Assembly (NCBI GenBank): GCA_027070385.1
Contig: JALXDW010000511.1
Coordinates: 1-9,970 of the forward strand
Source: Chromatiales bacterium
Lineage (GTDB): Bacteria > Pseudomonadota > Gammaproteobacteria > UBA6429 > Thiohalophilaceae
Length of the DNA stretch: 9,970 bases
Direction: 5' to 3'
In this document: one piece after another, positions 1-9,931 of the stretch
Numbering within the stretch: the stretch's first letter is position 1
How the letters are laid out: each line of letters begins with the position of its first letter
Translations under genes and position numbers: made by a program
The notes under the pieces: generated by a model
The model's database searches: none
Told to the model about the DNA's origin: nothing
Seen by the model: the letters and a program-made list of their open reading frames with translations, nothing else

Positions 1-1846
<1,846 letters not shown>

Positions 1847-1866
<20 letters not shown>

Positions 1867-2713
1867 AATCAATTGAATGTTCTTCTGTTAAAATCTGCAT
1901 TATCTTTTTTGTTACCGGACCCGGCAAACAGGTCTGACTATCAAATTGCCAGTCTATTTCTCGGACTGGCCAGATACCAATAATACTGTTTGTAAAAAAA
2001 ACTTCATCCGCCTCCTTTAATGCCTGATAGGATATTTTATCTTTAATGGCCATGATGCCGTGTGCTTCACAAAGTTTCAATATAATATTCCGCATCACGC
2101 CGTTTACACCGGCATTATCAACTAATGGTGTAGTGACTCCACCCTGTTTTACAATAAAAATATTCGACATCACACCTTCAATAATATTACCGACCATATC
2201 AGACATAATACCTTCCTGATATTCGTCCTGCCATTCTTGCCTAGCAATAACCTGCTCAAGACGATTCAGATGTTTTATCCCCGCTAACCGCGGTTGTGAA
2301 GACAGGGGTGTATTGCAACTTTTAACATTAATCCCACTGTTCCAGTAATCCATCAAATACCCAGGATACGTGGATAGTGAAATAATCACATTCGGTGCTG
2401 TATTTTCGGTACAGTAATAACCACGTTCACTATTCCCTCGCGTAACGATGATTTTGATAATTGCAGGTGTAACATCCGCTGTTAACTGAACCAGTTTGTT
2501 AATATTCTCTTTCAAATACGATTCGGTCGGACACTGAATAGCTAAAACATCACAACCCGTTAATAAACGTTGATAATGCTGCTCCCAAAAAATAACTTGT
2601 TGGTTAACCAACAGTATCGTTTCAAACAAACCATCACCATAATTAAGGCCGCGATCTGTAATAGAAATTTCAGAAACAACTTCACCATTTACAAGACTAT
2701 TAAGCAATGCCAT
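1847..2713 (-). CDS. pabC: Aminodeoxychorismate lyase (PLP-dependent, fold type IV)
   Basis: PabC splits 4-amino-4-deoxychorismate into 4-aminobenzoate and pyruvate, the step that feeds folate synthesis. The 288-residue protein shows the class IV aminotransferase layout: RGLNYGDGLFET (21-32), TRG...RGY (91-99), and AGIKHLNRLEQV (144-155), whose K147 aligns with the PLP-binding lysine of E. coli PabC. The cofactor-site glutamate is in IIEGVMSNIF (177-186), with AGVNGVMR (201-208) after it. It is slightly longer than E. coli PabC (about 269), mainly in the C-terminal third. The related branched-chain and D-amino acid aminotransferases share the fold, but GIKHLNRLEQ and the adjacent pabB point to PabC. 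The ATG is one base after the pabB stop, with GGAGG 12 nt upstream inside pabB. The 3' end overlaps mltG. Confidence 0.95.
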
Positions 2714-2714
2714 A

Positions 2715-4121
2715 TTAAGTTAATGCCTCCAGCAACCCCTTTGCTTTAGTACATGTTTCATCTAACTCTTTTTCCGCAATGGAATCGGCAACCAGACCTG
2801 CACCGGCTCTTAATTTTAATGATGAATCCGATAATTCAAAAGTCCGGATTAGAATATTCAAATCCAGGCTACCATCATGATTAATATATCCGACTGAACC
2901 GGTATAGGCACCACGCGGCACAGCTTCCAACTCAGCAATAATTTGCATGCAACGTTCTTTGGGGCAACCAGTGATTGTTCCTCCAGGGAAAACTGCGCTA
3001 ATAATATCCCCCGGAGTGATGTCATCACGCAGTTCGCCAGCCACATTCGAAACAATATGATGAACATGCTGAAACGATTCCAGCACCATTAACTCATCAA
3101 CATGAATGCTACCTGGCACACAAATACGTCCAAGATCATTACGTTCCAAATCAATTAGCATGATGTGTTCCGCACGTTCTTTGGGGTGTGCTATCAGTTC
3201 ACGTAAGCTTTCAATATCTGCAAAGGTTTCATTATTACGCGCACGCGTACCGGCAATGGGGCGGGTTTGAATACGCTGCTCACTGACTTTAACCAATCGT
3301 TCCGGTGATGAGCTTATAACAATCAATTCATCATCATATACATAAGCTGAAAAAGGTGCGGGGTTTGTTTTTTTAAGAGAGCGGTATAATGCCAACGGGT
3401 TCAGATCAACTATATTATTGTTGACCCATAAACGTGACAGGTTTACCTGGAAAACATCCCCTTCTTTTATGTAGTGTTTTACCTTTGCTATCGCATCCAG
3501 GTATTTTTCAGGCGTGTCTTCCTTTAGTGAAAGATGAATAGCCGATTCTGTCAACTGTTTATTCTGAATAGCTTGAATGTCATCAAGCACATGTTGAATG
3601 TTATCTTCATAACCCTCTTCAGCAACAATAGATTGCACACCACGGTATTTGTCATAAATAATCGCAACGGGAATACGTGTTAATTTTGCAACAATGGATT
3701 TTTTACTGCAATGGGGTAATTTTAAACGTGGTTCTATTTGACTGGCCAACTCATAACCCAAATAAACAAACCAACCACCACTGAAGGGCCATTTTTGTTG
3801 CTGTATAGAAAGCGAACTTTTGGTTTGTTGCCAGTTTAAATCCAGGTTGGATAAAAAGTCTTTATTCTCATCCTGTACAGCACCTGTTAGCTTGTTTTCA
3901 GAGTCAAGGGTTAACGTTTGCAAGGGAAAAGCAAACAGTATGTCATAACGTGCATGAGCCTTGCCGCTGTGTTTACTATTTTCTGCAAGCACATCTTCAG
4001 CTTGCGCAGAACTTTCAAGAATAAAAGGATAACGATGCGGGTTGACATGATGGAGTTCGGTAAAATCAATTAACTGATCAAGCTGATGAACAAAAATGAC
4101 TTCAGAACCCATAGGTTGCAT
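2715..4121 (-). CDS. pabB: Aminodeoxychorismate synthase component I
   Basis: PabB adds ammonia, delivered by a glutaminase partner (PabA or TrpG, not in this window), to chorismate to form 4-amino-4-deoxychorismate. The 468-residue protein (453 in E. coli) has the chorismate-enzyme core in its C-terminal half: FQVNLSR (224-230), SSPERL (271-276), PIAGTRAR (288-295), LIDLERNDLGR (322-332), HH at 354-355, FPGGTITGCPK (378-388), YTGSVGY (406-412) and LNILIRT (421-427). FILES (33-37) resembles the N-terminal structural tryptophan-site motif. The PIAGT motif has Ala290 where E. coli PabB has the Lys of PIKGT; Ala is typical of anthranilate synthase TrpE. Length and direct linkage to pabC favour PabB, but motif alone would not exclude TrpE. 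The start is uncertain: ATG at 4121 or ATG at 4112, neither with a clear Shine-Dalgarno. Confidence 0.9.
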   Translation of the reverse strand: MQPMGSEVIFVHQLDQLIDFTELHHVNPHRYPFILESSAQAEDVLAENSKHSGKAHARYDILFAFPLQTLTLDSENKLTGAVQDENKDFLSNLDLNWQQTKSSLSIQQQKWPFSGGWFVYLGYELASQIEPRLKLPHCSKKSIVAKLTRIPVAIIYDKYRGVQSIVAEEGYEDNIQHVLDDIQAIQNKQLTESAIHLSLKEDTPEKYLDAIAKVKHYIKEGDVFQVNLSRLWVNNNIVDLNPLALYRSLKKTNPAPFSAYVYDDELIVISSSPERLVKVSEQRIQTRPIAGTRARNNETFADIESLRELIAHPKERAEHIMLIDLERNDLGRICVPGSIHVDELMVLESFQHVHHIVSNVAGELRDDITPGDIISAVFPGGTITGCPKERCMQIIAELEAVPRGAYTGSVGYINHDGSLDLNILIRTFELSDSSLKLRAGAGLVADSIAEKELDETCTKAKGLLEALT

Positions 4122-4184
4122 AATATCACTGAGCGACTAATATCTCTTCGCTATTATTGAAAAGCTTTATACTGCATTTAAAAA

Positions 4185-5435
4185 TTAACGCAGTTTGCCG
4201 ATAACCAGTGTCGCATTGGTTCCACCAAAACCAAATGAATTGGATAAAGCTATATCCACTTTCATGTCTCGAGCGGTATTGGGTACAAAATCCAAATCGC
4301 AACCCGCTTCAATGTCCTGATTAAAAATGTTAATTGTTGGTGAAGCTACCTGATCACGAATACAAAGTGTAGTGAAAATAGCCTCCATGCCACCTGCTGC
4401 ACCCAGACCATGTCCGGTCATGGATTTGGTTGAACTCATTGCCAATTTATATGCGTGGTCACCAAAGGTGGATTTAACCGCCTGACATTCGGCAGCATCA
4501 CCTGCTGGTGTCGATGTACCATGTGCATTAATATAATCAACTTTATCGGTATTCACGGCTGCATTTTTTAGAGCCAGGTTCATACAGCGACTGGCACCTT
4601 CACCACCTTTCGATGGTAACGTCATATGGTAAGCATCACCACTTAAACCATAACCCAGTACTTCAGCATAAATGGTTGCACCACGTTTTTTGGCAAACTC
4701 ATATTCTTCCAATACAACCACGCCGGCACCATCACTCAGTACAAAGCCATCACGGTCTTTATCCCACGGACGACTTGCGGTTTCAGGATCATCGTTGCGA
4801 GTGGATAAGGCACGCGCTGCGGCAAAACCACCTAGACAGGTTTCGCTGCTGGCCATCTCAGCACCACCGGCTACCATGACATCGGCATCACCGTATTCAA
4901 TCAAACGCGCTGCATCACCGATACTGTGTGTTCCGGTTGCACATGCTGTGACAACCGCGATGTTTGGCCCTTTCATGCCATACATAACCGACAAGTTACC
5001 CGATATCATATTAATAATGTTACTCGGAACGAAGAAGGGAGAAATTTTTCTTGGGCCCCCCTTTAAATAACTGCTATGGCCTTTTTCAATACCGGGTAAG
5101 CCACCAATGCCGGAGCCGATGGCCACACCGATGCGTTCGGCATTTTCTTCTGTGACTTCCAGACCGGCATCAGCAATCGCTTCAGCTGCAGCAACAATAC
5201 CGTAATGAATAAAGGTATCCATTTTTTTGGCGTCTTTAGGTTTAATCACGCTGGAGCTGTCGAAATCCTCACTGATAGAACCACCTATTTGCGAGGAAAA
5301 TTCTGATGGATCAAAATGCGATATTCGCTTAACACCGCTTTTACCCGCTAAAATATTTTCCCACGATGATTGCACATCTAAACCCACCGGTGAGACCATA
5401 CCAAGCCCGGTAATCACGACACGACGTTTACTCAC
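4185..5435 (-). CDS. fabF: Beta-ketoacyl-ACP synthase II
   Basis: FabF condenses malonyl-ACP with acyl-ACP in fatty-acid elongation and in E. coli is the main enzyme for the step from 16:1 to 18:1. The product is 416 residues (413 in E. coli). The Cys-His-His triad is complete: C165 in TACATG, H305 in NAHGTSTP, H342 in [11 protein letters not shown], plus K337. GFGGTN (402-407) closes the active site. I chose the GTG at 5435-5433: it gives the usual SKRRVVITG start and sits 6 nt after GAGG. An upstream TTG in the same frame (5447) lies within that ribosome-binding site and is unlikely. An intrinsic terminator and a candidate promoter separate it from acpP, so fabF can probably be expressed independently of the upstream genes. 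Confidence 0.97.
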   Translation of the reverse strand: MSKRRVVITGLGMVSPVGLDVQSSWENILAGKSGVKRISHFDPSEFSSQIGGSISEDFDSSSVIKPKDAKKMDTFIHYGIVAAAEAIADAGLEVTEENAERIGVAIGSGIGGLPGIEKGHSSYLKGGPRKISPFFVPSNIINMISGNLSVMYGMKGPNIAVVTACATGTHSIGDAARLIEYGDADVMVAGGAEMASSETCLGGFAAARALSTRNDDPETASRPWDKDRDGFVLSDGAGVVVLEEYEFAKKRGATIYAEVLGYGLSGDAYHMTLPSKGGEGASRCMNLALKNAAVNTDKVDYINAHGTSTPAGDAAECQAVKSTFGDHAYKLAMSSTKSMTGHGLGAAGGMEAIFTTLCIRDQVASPTINIFNQDIEAGCDLDFVPNTARDMKVDIALSNSFGFGGTNATLVIGKLR

Positions 5436-5465
5436 TACACACCTCAAAAACTTCCAAGCAATTAG

Positions 5466-5494
5466 ATTAAAATGGATAAGCTATAAATTACCAA
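5466..5494 (-). promoter_or_regulatory. Candidate sigma70 promoter for fabF
   Basis: On the minus strand TTGGTA (5494-5489, four of six matches to TTGACA) is followed after exactly 17 nt by TTTAAT (5471-5466, five of six matches to TATAAT). It lies just downstream of the acpP terminator and about 30 bp before the fabF GTG, leaving a leader of roughly 25 nt that contains the GAGG ribosome-binding site. Position and spacing are as expected for a dedicated fabF promoter; this is inference from consensus only. Confidence 0.45.
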
Positions 5495-5506
5495 ACTTAA
5501 CAATGT

Positions 5507-5534
5507 AAAAAGCCGTACTTATTACAGTACGGCT
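5507..5534 (-). terminator. Intrinsic terminator after acpP
   Basis: The minus strand has a perfect 9-bp stem, AGCCGTACT pairing with AGTACGGCT, around a 6-nt loop. The stem's last T and four more follow in a row (TTTTT counting the closing stem base), then ACATTG. It lies 67-94 bp past the acpP stop and before the candidate fabF promoter. It probably ends or thins transcripts coming from acpP, separating the very abundant acpP mRNA from fabF. The T-tract is short, so read-through is likely. Confidence 0.75.
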
Positions 5535-5600
5535 GGCTTTTACGTTACAGGGCTTATTCTTTTATTTCTGGCCCGGCTAAACCGTTTAGCTCTACTGGGT

Positions 5601-5834
5601 TTAAGTATTGTTTGTTACATAATCGATAGCTTGCTGAACGGTTGTAATCTTTTCAGCATCTTCATCAGGAATTTCAGTTTCAAACTCTTCTTCTAATGCC
5701 ATTACTAACTCAACAGTATCCAGTGAATCAGCACCCAAGTCATCAACAAATGAAGCTTCTTTAGTCACTTCTTCAGCTTTAACACCAAGTTGTTCGATTA
5801 CAATCTTTTCTACGCGTTCTTCAACACTGCTCAT
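5601..5834 (-). CDS. acpP: Acyl carrier protein
   Basis: AcpP carries growing acyl chains on a 4'-phosphopantetheine arm and is the substrate shuttle for all Fab enzymes and PlsX. The 77-residue, strongly acidic product has the signature [12 protein letters not shown] (32-43), with Ser37 as the prosthetic-group site, and helix III near [10 protein letters not shown] (54-63). Length matches E. coli AcpP (78). The start is the ATG at 5834-5832, which gives the standard [10 protein letters not shown]-terminus and follows an AGAGGA ribosome-binding site about 10 nt upstream. The frame stays open 37 codons further upstream to a TTG at 5945, but that stretch resembles no ACP extension and carries the leader signals. 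A hairpin terminator follows the gene. Confidence 0.97.
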   Translation of the reverse strand: MSSVEERVEKIVIEQLGVKAEEVTKEASFVDDLGADSLDTVELVMALEEEFETEIPDEDAEKITTVQQAIDYVTNNT

Positions 5835-5860
5835 CTCTGTTCTTTCCTCTATAATTTTGT

Positions 5861-5874
5861 CAGCAAAACTGCTG
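5861..5874 (-). other. Small hairpin in the acpP leader
   Basis: CAGCA and TGCTG form a perfect 5-bp stem around a 4-nt loop, 27 nt upstream of the acpP start codon. If the candidate promoter is right, the hairpin would begin about three bases from the mRNA 5' end, a position where stem-loops can slow mRNA decay. The stem is short, so it could be chance. Confidence 0.3.
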
Positions 5875-5882
5875 GGTGCGGT

Positions 5883-5912
5883 ATTGTATTGAAATATCGC
5901 GCTTTTTGCCAT
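5883..5912 (-). promoter_or_regulatory. Possible sigma70 promoter for acpP
   Basis: In the 153-bp gap between fabG and acpP the minus strand has TACAAT (5888-5883, five of six to TATAAT) with ATGGCA (5912-5907, four of six to TTGACA) 18 nt upstream. A start near 5877 would give a leader of about 43 nt with the ribosome-binding site AGAGGA. E. coli also has an acpP promoter in this gap. The -35 match is modest and the assignment is tentative. Confidence 0.3.
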
Positions 5913-5987
5913 AGCCAGTACCGAATTGACATTTATTATTTTCAACTCGTATAAAAACGTTATATTTCAATAAGATAACATTAATTA

Positions 5988-6731
5988 TTATGACATATAC
6001 ATGCCACCATTAACGTGAATTGTCTCACCAGTAATATAACTGGCCGATTTTGAAGCCAAAAATGTGACCGCATTGGCTATTTCCTGTGCATCTCCCAAGC
6101 GCCCGAGCGGTACCTGAGTCAGCAAAGCTTCACGCTGCTCTTCCGGTAATGCCTTGGTCATGTCTGTGTCAATAAAGCCTGGAGCCACCACATTGACGGT
6201 AATCCCCCGTGAGCCGACTTCGCGTGCGAGTGACTTGCTAAAACCAATCACACCCGCTTTTGCCGCCGAATAGTTCGTTTGACCGGCATTTCCTGAAACC
6301 CCGACGACAGAGGCAATACTGATAATACGGCCTTTACGCGCCTTCATCATGGCTCTTAACACGGCTTTACTTAATCGGAATATCGAACTGAGGTTGGTAT
6401 TGATAATATCGTCCCATTCCTCGGTTTTCATCCGCATTAACAGGTTATCGCGGGTGATCCCGGCATTGTTCACTAAAATCGACACACTGCCTTTGTCGTC
6501 CGATATGGTTTTAAGTGCCGCGGCAATACTATCCTCATCCGTGACATTCATCACTAAACCACGACCTTTAATACCTTTATCTTTCATATAGTTAGAGATA
6601 CTTTCTGCACCTTTTTCTGAAGTTGCAGTTCCATAAACATAGGCACCTTTTGAGCCTAAATCCAGAGCAATAGCCTGCCCAATACCACGACTGGCACCGG
6701 AAACCAGAGCAATTTCATTTTCGAGTTCCAT
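5988..6731 (-). CDS. fabG: 3-oxoacyl-ACP reductase
   Basis: FabG reduces 3-oxoacyl-ACP to 3-hydroxyacyl-ACP with NADPH, the first reduction of each elongation cycle. The 247-residue product is a classical short-chain dehydrogenase of usual length (244 in E. coli). The cofactor motif GASRGIG is at 12-18, NNAG at 88-91, and the catalytic tetrad is N113, S141, Y154 and K158 (YSAAK at 154-158). PGFIDTDM (184-191) and the C-terminal GETIHVNGGMYM complete the family pattern. The ATG has a clear AAGGA 7 nt upstream. It lies 25 bp after fabD, so the two are almost certainly co-transcribed. SDR enzymes are many, but this neighbourhood and the high similarity to E. coli FabG motifs make the call firm. 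Confidence 0.97.
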   Translation of the reverse strand: MELENEIALVSGASRGIGQAIALDLGSKGAYVYGTATSEKGAESISNYMKDKGIKGRGLVMNVTDEDSIAAALKTISDDKGSVSILVNNAGITRDNLLMRMKTEEWDDIINTNLSSIFRLSKAVLRAMMKARKGRIISIASVVGVSGNAGQTNYSAAKAGVIGFSKSLAREVGSRGITVNVVAPGFIDTDMTKALPEEQREALLTQVPLGRLGDAQEIANAVTFLASKSASYITGETIHVNGGMYMS

Positions 6732-6756
6732 AGGATATTCCTTACGTTTAAATTAA

Positions 6757-7686
6757 TTATTCCGCTGAAAGCGCTTTATCAAAACTGGCCGGATCAAAAA
6801 TCGCCATCGCTGACATTGTTTTATCAATACGCTTGTTCAAACCAACCAGTACCCGTCCAGGACCACACTCAATTAACTGATCCACACCATCGGTTGCCAT
6901 TTTCTGAATGGTTTCAACCCAACGTACCGGGTTAAATAGCTGTCGAACCAGTGCATCGCGTATTTTATCAGCATCGGTTTCAGCAACCACATCCACATTA
7001 TTAATAACAGGAATGACTGCTTCGCTAAAAGTGATCGATTGCAGCTTATCAGCGAGTTGTTCCGCTGCCGGTTTCATCAAATCGCAATGTGACGGTACAC
7101 TGACAGGCAATGGCAAGGCACGTTTTGCACCCATTTCTTTGGCCACCGTTACAATACGCTCAATGGCAGCCTTGTTACCTGCCACGACGACCTGCCCAGG
7201 GGAATTGTAATTAACCGCTTGTAGCACATCCCCTTCTGCGGCCTGTTGGCAAGCCTCAACCACTTGTGCGTCTTCCAGCCCTAAAATTGCAGCCATTCCG
7301 CCTTGCCCTTCCGGCACCGCTTGTTGCATAAACTGGCCACGTGCTTCAACAAGTTTGATTGCATCAGAAAAATCCAGAACACCTGCACACACCAGTGCGC
7401 TGTATTCTCCCAAACTGTGCCCTGCCAGAACAACCGGCATGGCACCCGCTTTTGCTTGCCAGACTTTCCAGCAGGCAACCCCAGCGGCTAACAAGGCGGG
7501 TTGGGTAATATCCGTTGAGTTAAGTTTTTCTTGTGGCCCGTGTTGTGTGATTTCCCATAAGTCATAACCGAGTGAGTCACTGGCTAATTTAAACGTATCG
7601 ATTACAACCGGTTCAGCTTCGGCTAACTCTTTTAACATACCAATGGATTGCGACCCCTGACCGGGAAAAACAAAAGCTAACGACAT
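6757..7686 (-). CDS. fabD: Malonyl-CoA:ACP transacylase
   Basis: FabD moves malonate from CoA to AcpP, supplying the extender unit for FabH and FabF. The 309-residue product matches E. coli FabD (309). The FPGQGSQ motif is at 7-13, with Q10 in the oxyanion region. The nucleophile S91 is in AGHSLGEYSALV, the malonate-binding R116 is in VEARGQFM, and H200 is in VPSHCDLM; together these give a complete Ser-His active site with the selective arginine. The ATG at 7686 has AAGG 6 nt upstream, and this ribosome-binding site overlaps the stop codon of a possible small ORF. A 202-bp gap separates it from fabH, unusually large for this cluster. Confidence 0.97.
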   Translation of the reverse strand: MSLAFVFPGQGSQSIGMLKELAEAEPVVIDTFKLASDSLGYDLWEITQHGPQEKLNSTDITQPALLAAGVACWKVWQAKAGAMPVVLAGHSLGEYSALVCAGVLDFSDAIKLVEARGQFMQQAVPEGQGGMAAILGLEDAQVVEACQQAAEGDVLQAVNYNSPGQVVVAGNKAAIERIVTVAKEMGAKRALPLPVSVPSHCDLMKPAAEQLADKLQSITFSEAVIPVINNVDVVAETDADKIRDALVRQLFNPVRWVETIQKMATDGVDQLIECGPGRVLVGLNKRIDKTMSAMAIFDPASFDKALSAE

Positions 7687-7694
7687 ATCACACC

Positions 7695-7844
7695 TTAACG
7701 ATTTATATATTTTAATTGTTGAACCATACTTTCGGTATTTTTACTGTAAAGTACAAACGATGTATGGGACATTACAAGCGATAACACCGTATCCTGAATG
7801 GAGCCGGTCACATCTTCAAGTAAGGTTGCCACAGTATCGCTCAC
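7695..7844 (-). CDS. Possible small ORF between fabH and fabD, unknown function
   Basis: A 49-codon ORF starts with GTG at 7844-7842 and ends with TAA at 7697-7695. The stop overlaps the fabD ribosome-binding site (TAAGGTG), as expected for a coupled gene pair. AGG lies 8 nt upstream of the GTG. The frame is open back to 7880, where only a CTG could serve as an earlier start. The predicted product begins MSDTVATLLEDVTGSIQDTV and ends in QLKYINR. It has a central hydrophobic stretch (SLVMSHTSFVLY, 22-33) but no clear membrane helix, signal peptide or known motif. I do not recognise it. An open frame of this length in 200 bp of AT-rich DNA can arise by chance, so this is a candidate only. Confidence 0.35.
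   Translation of the reverse strand: MSDTVATLLEDVTGSIQDTVLSLVMSHTSFVLYSKNTESMVQQLKYINR
7723..7750 (-). promoter_or_regulatory. Weak candidate promoter upstream of fabD
   Basis: The minus strand has TTTACA (7750-7745, five of six to TTGACA), a 16-nt spacer, and TATGGT (7728-7723, four of six to TATAAT), about 36 nt before the fabD ATG. It lies within the possible small ORF. A secondary promoter here would let fabD-fabG be expressed apart from plsX-fabH. The -10 match is poor and the DNA is AT-rich, so chance is a real alternative. Confidence 0.2.
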
Positions 7845-7854
7845 AGTGACAACC
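7824..7854 (-). repeat. Dyad (hairpin) spanning the small-ORF start
   Basis: GGTTGTCAC (7854-7846) and GTGGCAACC (7832-7824) form a 9-bp stem with one G-U pair. After a mismatch two more pairs can form, leaving a 7-nt loop. There is no T-tract after it, so it is not an intrinsic terminator. The GTG of the possible small ORF falls inside the dyad and its AGG is partly in the stem, so it could limit initiation there. It could equally be a protein-binding dyad or chance. Confidence 0.4.
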
Positions 7855-7888
7855 TGCTGTTTCTTAAAACATGATAACAGTTATTATT

Positions 7889-8854
7889 TTATAATTTTAA
7901 CAATGCAGAACCCCAGGTAAAACCACCACCAAAGGCTTCCAATAACAAAGTTTGCCCGGGTTTTATCCGTCCATCACGCACGGCTGTATCCAGTGCCAGA
8001 GGAATGGATGCTGCAGAAGTATTACCATGTTCATCAACCGTCACGACTACATGGTCCATCGACAAGTTGAGTTTTTTTGCGGCTGCTTTAATAATACGGA
8101 TGTTCGCCTGATGTGGAACCAGCCAGTCTACGTCTGATTTTTGCATATTATTTGCTGATAGTGTTTCATCTGCAATTCGGCCCAGGGTATTCACCGCCAC
8201 TTTAAAAACTTCATTGCCTTTCATGGTCATAAAGGCTTTACCTTCTTTAAGCACGTCCGGTTTTTCAGAAATCCCCGCAGGAACGGTTAACAATTCCTTG
8301 TATTTACCATCAGCATGAATATGTGTGGATAAAATACCCGGTTCATTCGATGCACTTAACACAACAGCCCCCGCCCCGTCACCAAACAACACGCAGGTGC
8401 TGCGATCGCTCCAGTCCACTATATTCGAAAGTGTTTCCGCACCTATCACCAGGGCACATTGGTATTGTCCACTTTTAATAAATGCATCGGCCACACTTAA
8501 TGCGTAAACAAAGCCGGTACAAACCGCCTGTACATCGAAAGCTGGGCAACCATGAATATCCAGACGTTCCTGAAGAATACATGCAGTACTGGGGAAAATT
8601 CTGTCCGGTGTCGTGGTTGCCACAATGATAAGATCAATATCATCTTTTGAAACATTCGCTGCCTGCATGGCAGCAATCGCCGCTTGCTCTGCTAAATCAG
8701 AGGTTGTTTCACCTTTGGCAATATGGCGTTTTTTTATGCCGGTACGCTCAGTGATCCATTCATTGGATGTTTCAACCAGCTTTTCCAGATCAACATTGGT
8801 TACAATATTTTCGGGTAAATAGCTGCCTGTCCCAATAATTTTCGAGTATGTCAT
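7889..8854 (-). CDS. fabH: Beta-ketoacyl-ACP synthase III
   Basis: FabH starts fatty-acid chains by condensing acetyl-CoA with malonyl-ACP. The 321-residue product is of normal length (317 in E. coli). The catalytic triad is present: C112 in [11 protein letters not shown]248 in VPHQANIRI and N278 in [18 protein letters not shown] (31-40), FGDGAGAV (157-164) and the C-terminal [10 protein letters not shown] (309-318) are standard. The absence of a TrpE- or chalcone-type extension and the cluster position settle the call against other thiolase-fold synthases. The ATG shares one base with the plsX stop (TAATG), with AGG 7 nt upstream, so plsX and fabH are translationally coupled. Confidence 0.97.
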   Translation of the reverse strand: MTYSKIIGTGSYLPENIVTNVDLEKLVETSNEWITERTGIKKRHIAKGETTSDLAEQAAIAAMQAANVSKDDIDLIIVATTTPDRIFPSTACILQERLDIHGCPAFDVQAVCTGFVYALSVADAFIKSGQYQCALVIGAETLSNIVDWSDRSTCVLFGDGAGAVVLSASNEPGILSTHIHADGKYKELLTVPAGISEKPDVLKEGKAFMTMKGNEVFKVAVNTLGRIADETLSANNMQKSDVDWLVPHQANIRIIKAAAKKLNLSMDHVVVTVDEHGNTSAASIPLALDTAVRDGRIKPGQTLLLEAFGGGFTWGSALLKL

Positions 8855-9897
8855 TAACCGGCCTGCCTTTCTACTAGGTGCATTTCAAGTATATCGGTAA
8901 TCCGCAGAGGAACGTTCTGTTTGACTTCCTGAATAGCAACTTCAATTGCACGTGCAAATGAGTACGCATCTGCTCCACCATGACTTTTAATGACTATACC
9001 TTGCAGGCCCAGGAAACTGGCTCCGTTATATTCGCGTGGATCAATATTTTTACGTAATGATTTTAAAACAGGTTTAACAGCCAACCCCATTATTTTGGTT
9101 AACAGGTTTTTCATGAATGACTGCTTCATATAGTGGGAAAATAATTTAGCAACGCCCTCGCTCGCTTTAAGCATCACGTTACCTACAAAACCATCACAAA
9201 CAACAATGTCGGCATCTCCCATGTAAATACCATCACCTTCAACGTAACCGACAAAATTCAAATCACTTTGAGTCAGTATTTTTGCTGCTTCTTTAACTGT
9301 TTCATTCCCTTTTATATCTTCTTCACCAATATTCAGCAATGCAACCGTTGGATTTTTTTTGCTGTCTAATGCGCTGACTAACGCTGAACCCATAACCGCA
9401 AATTCATAAAGACCTTCCGGTGATGTTTCAACATTTGCACCAAGATCCAGAACATGTGTATGTCCGCTGACTGTAGGAATAGCAGAACAAATCGCAGGAC
9501 GGTCAATACCGGGTAACATTTTAAGAACAAAACGTGCCGTCGCCATCAACGCACCGGTATTCCCCGCACTGACACAGGCATCGGCCTGTCCTTCTTTAAC
9601 CAGGTTAATTGCTACACGCATCGAAGAATCTTTTTTACCGCGTAATGCAACAGAAGGCGCTTCATTCGACCCTACTTTTTGTGTTGTATGCTGTATTACA
9701 ATGCGTGACTGATATTTTTCTGACGAGTGCGATTGATATTCATTTAATTTATTTTTTAATACTGTTTCGTCACCCGTTATAATCAATTTAACGTACGGAT
9801 AACGTTCCAGAATATCAAATGCAGCCGGTATTACACTATCAGGGCCGAAATCCCCGCCCATACCATCAAGCGAAATTGTGATCGTTTTATTATTCAT
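8854..9897 (-). CDS. plsX: Phosphate acyltransferase PlsX
   Basis: PlsX converts acyl-ACP and phosphate to acyl-phosphate, the donor that PlsY uses to make lysophosphatidic acid; it works at the inner face of the membrane. The 347-residue product shows the family motifs DGMGGDFGP (11-19), [12 protein letters not shown] (107-118), DLGANV (151-156), LLNIGEE (187-193), VCDGFVGNV (233-241), EYNGA (289-293) and VIKSHGGAD (302-310). I chose the ATG at 9897-9895; an adjacent TTG (9900) would add one residue. No strong ribosome-binding site is visible before either, so the start is slightly uncertain. It is the first gene of the visible cluster; rpmF normally precedes it in gammaproteobacteria but ends outside the window. 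Confidence 0.96.
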   Translation of the reverse strand: MNNKTITISLDGMGGDFGPDSVIPAAFDILERYPYVKLIITGDETVLKNKLNEYQSHSSEKYQSRIVIQHTTQKVGSNEAPSVALRGKKDSSMRVAINLVKEGQADACVSAGNTGALMATARFVLKMLPGIDRPAICSAIPTVSGHTHVLDLGANVETSPEGLYEFAVMGSALVSALDSKKNPTVALLNIGEEDIKGNETVKEAAKILTQSDLNFVGYVEGDGIYMGDADIVVCDGFVGNVMLKASEGVAKLFSHYMKQSFMKNLLTKIMGLAVKPVLKSLRKNIDPREYNGASFLGLQGIVIKSHGGADAYSFARAIEVAIQEVKQNVPLRITDILEMHLVERQAG

Positions 9898-9931
9898 CAA
9901 TGACTTTTTAAATTTACCGACTTACCAACAA

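Noticed and set aside
4122..4184. TATAAA in the fabF-pabB gap as a pabB promoter
   Set aside because: No acceptable -35 hexamer at 16-18 nt upstream; AT-rich DNA gives such matches often.
4172..4193. Possible hairpin CTGCGTT/AATGCAG across the fabF stop codon
   Set aside because: Only seven pairs with one G-U and an 8-nt AT-rich loop, and no T-tract after it; not convincing as a terminator.
4613..5070. Two overlapping plus-strand ORFs of 88 and 132 codons opposite fabF
   Set aside because: They lie antisense to a fully conserved fabF, have low-complexity His/Ser/Pro-rich products and no recognisable motif, so they are shadows.
5436..5447. TTG start for FabF four codons upstream
   Set aside because: The TTG is part of the TTGAGG ribosome-binding site for the GTG at 5435, and the GTG gives the conserved N-terminus.
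5579..5606. TAAACC...GGTTTA inverted repeat just after acpP
   Set aside because: Only six pairs, overlapping the stop codon, with no T-tract; the clear terminator lies downstream.
5835..5945. A 37-residue N-terminal extension of AcpP from a TTG at 5945
   Set aside because: ACPs of this family start at the ATG giving SSVEERVEK, which has its own AGAGGA site; the extension has no ACP-like sequence and lies over promoter and leader signals.
6908..7567. Plus-strand ORFs opposite fabD
   Set aside because: Antisense to conserved fabD coding sequence, no recognisable product.
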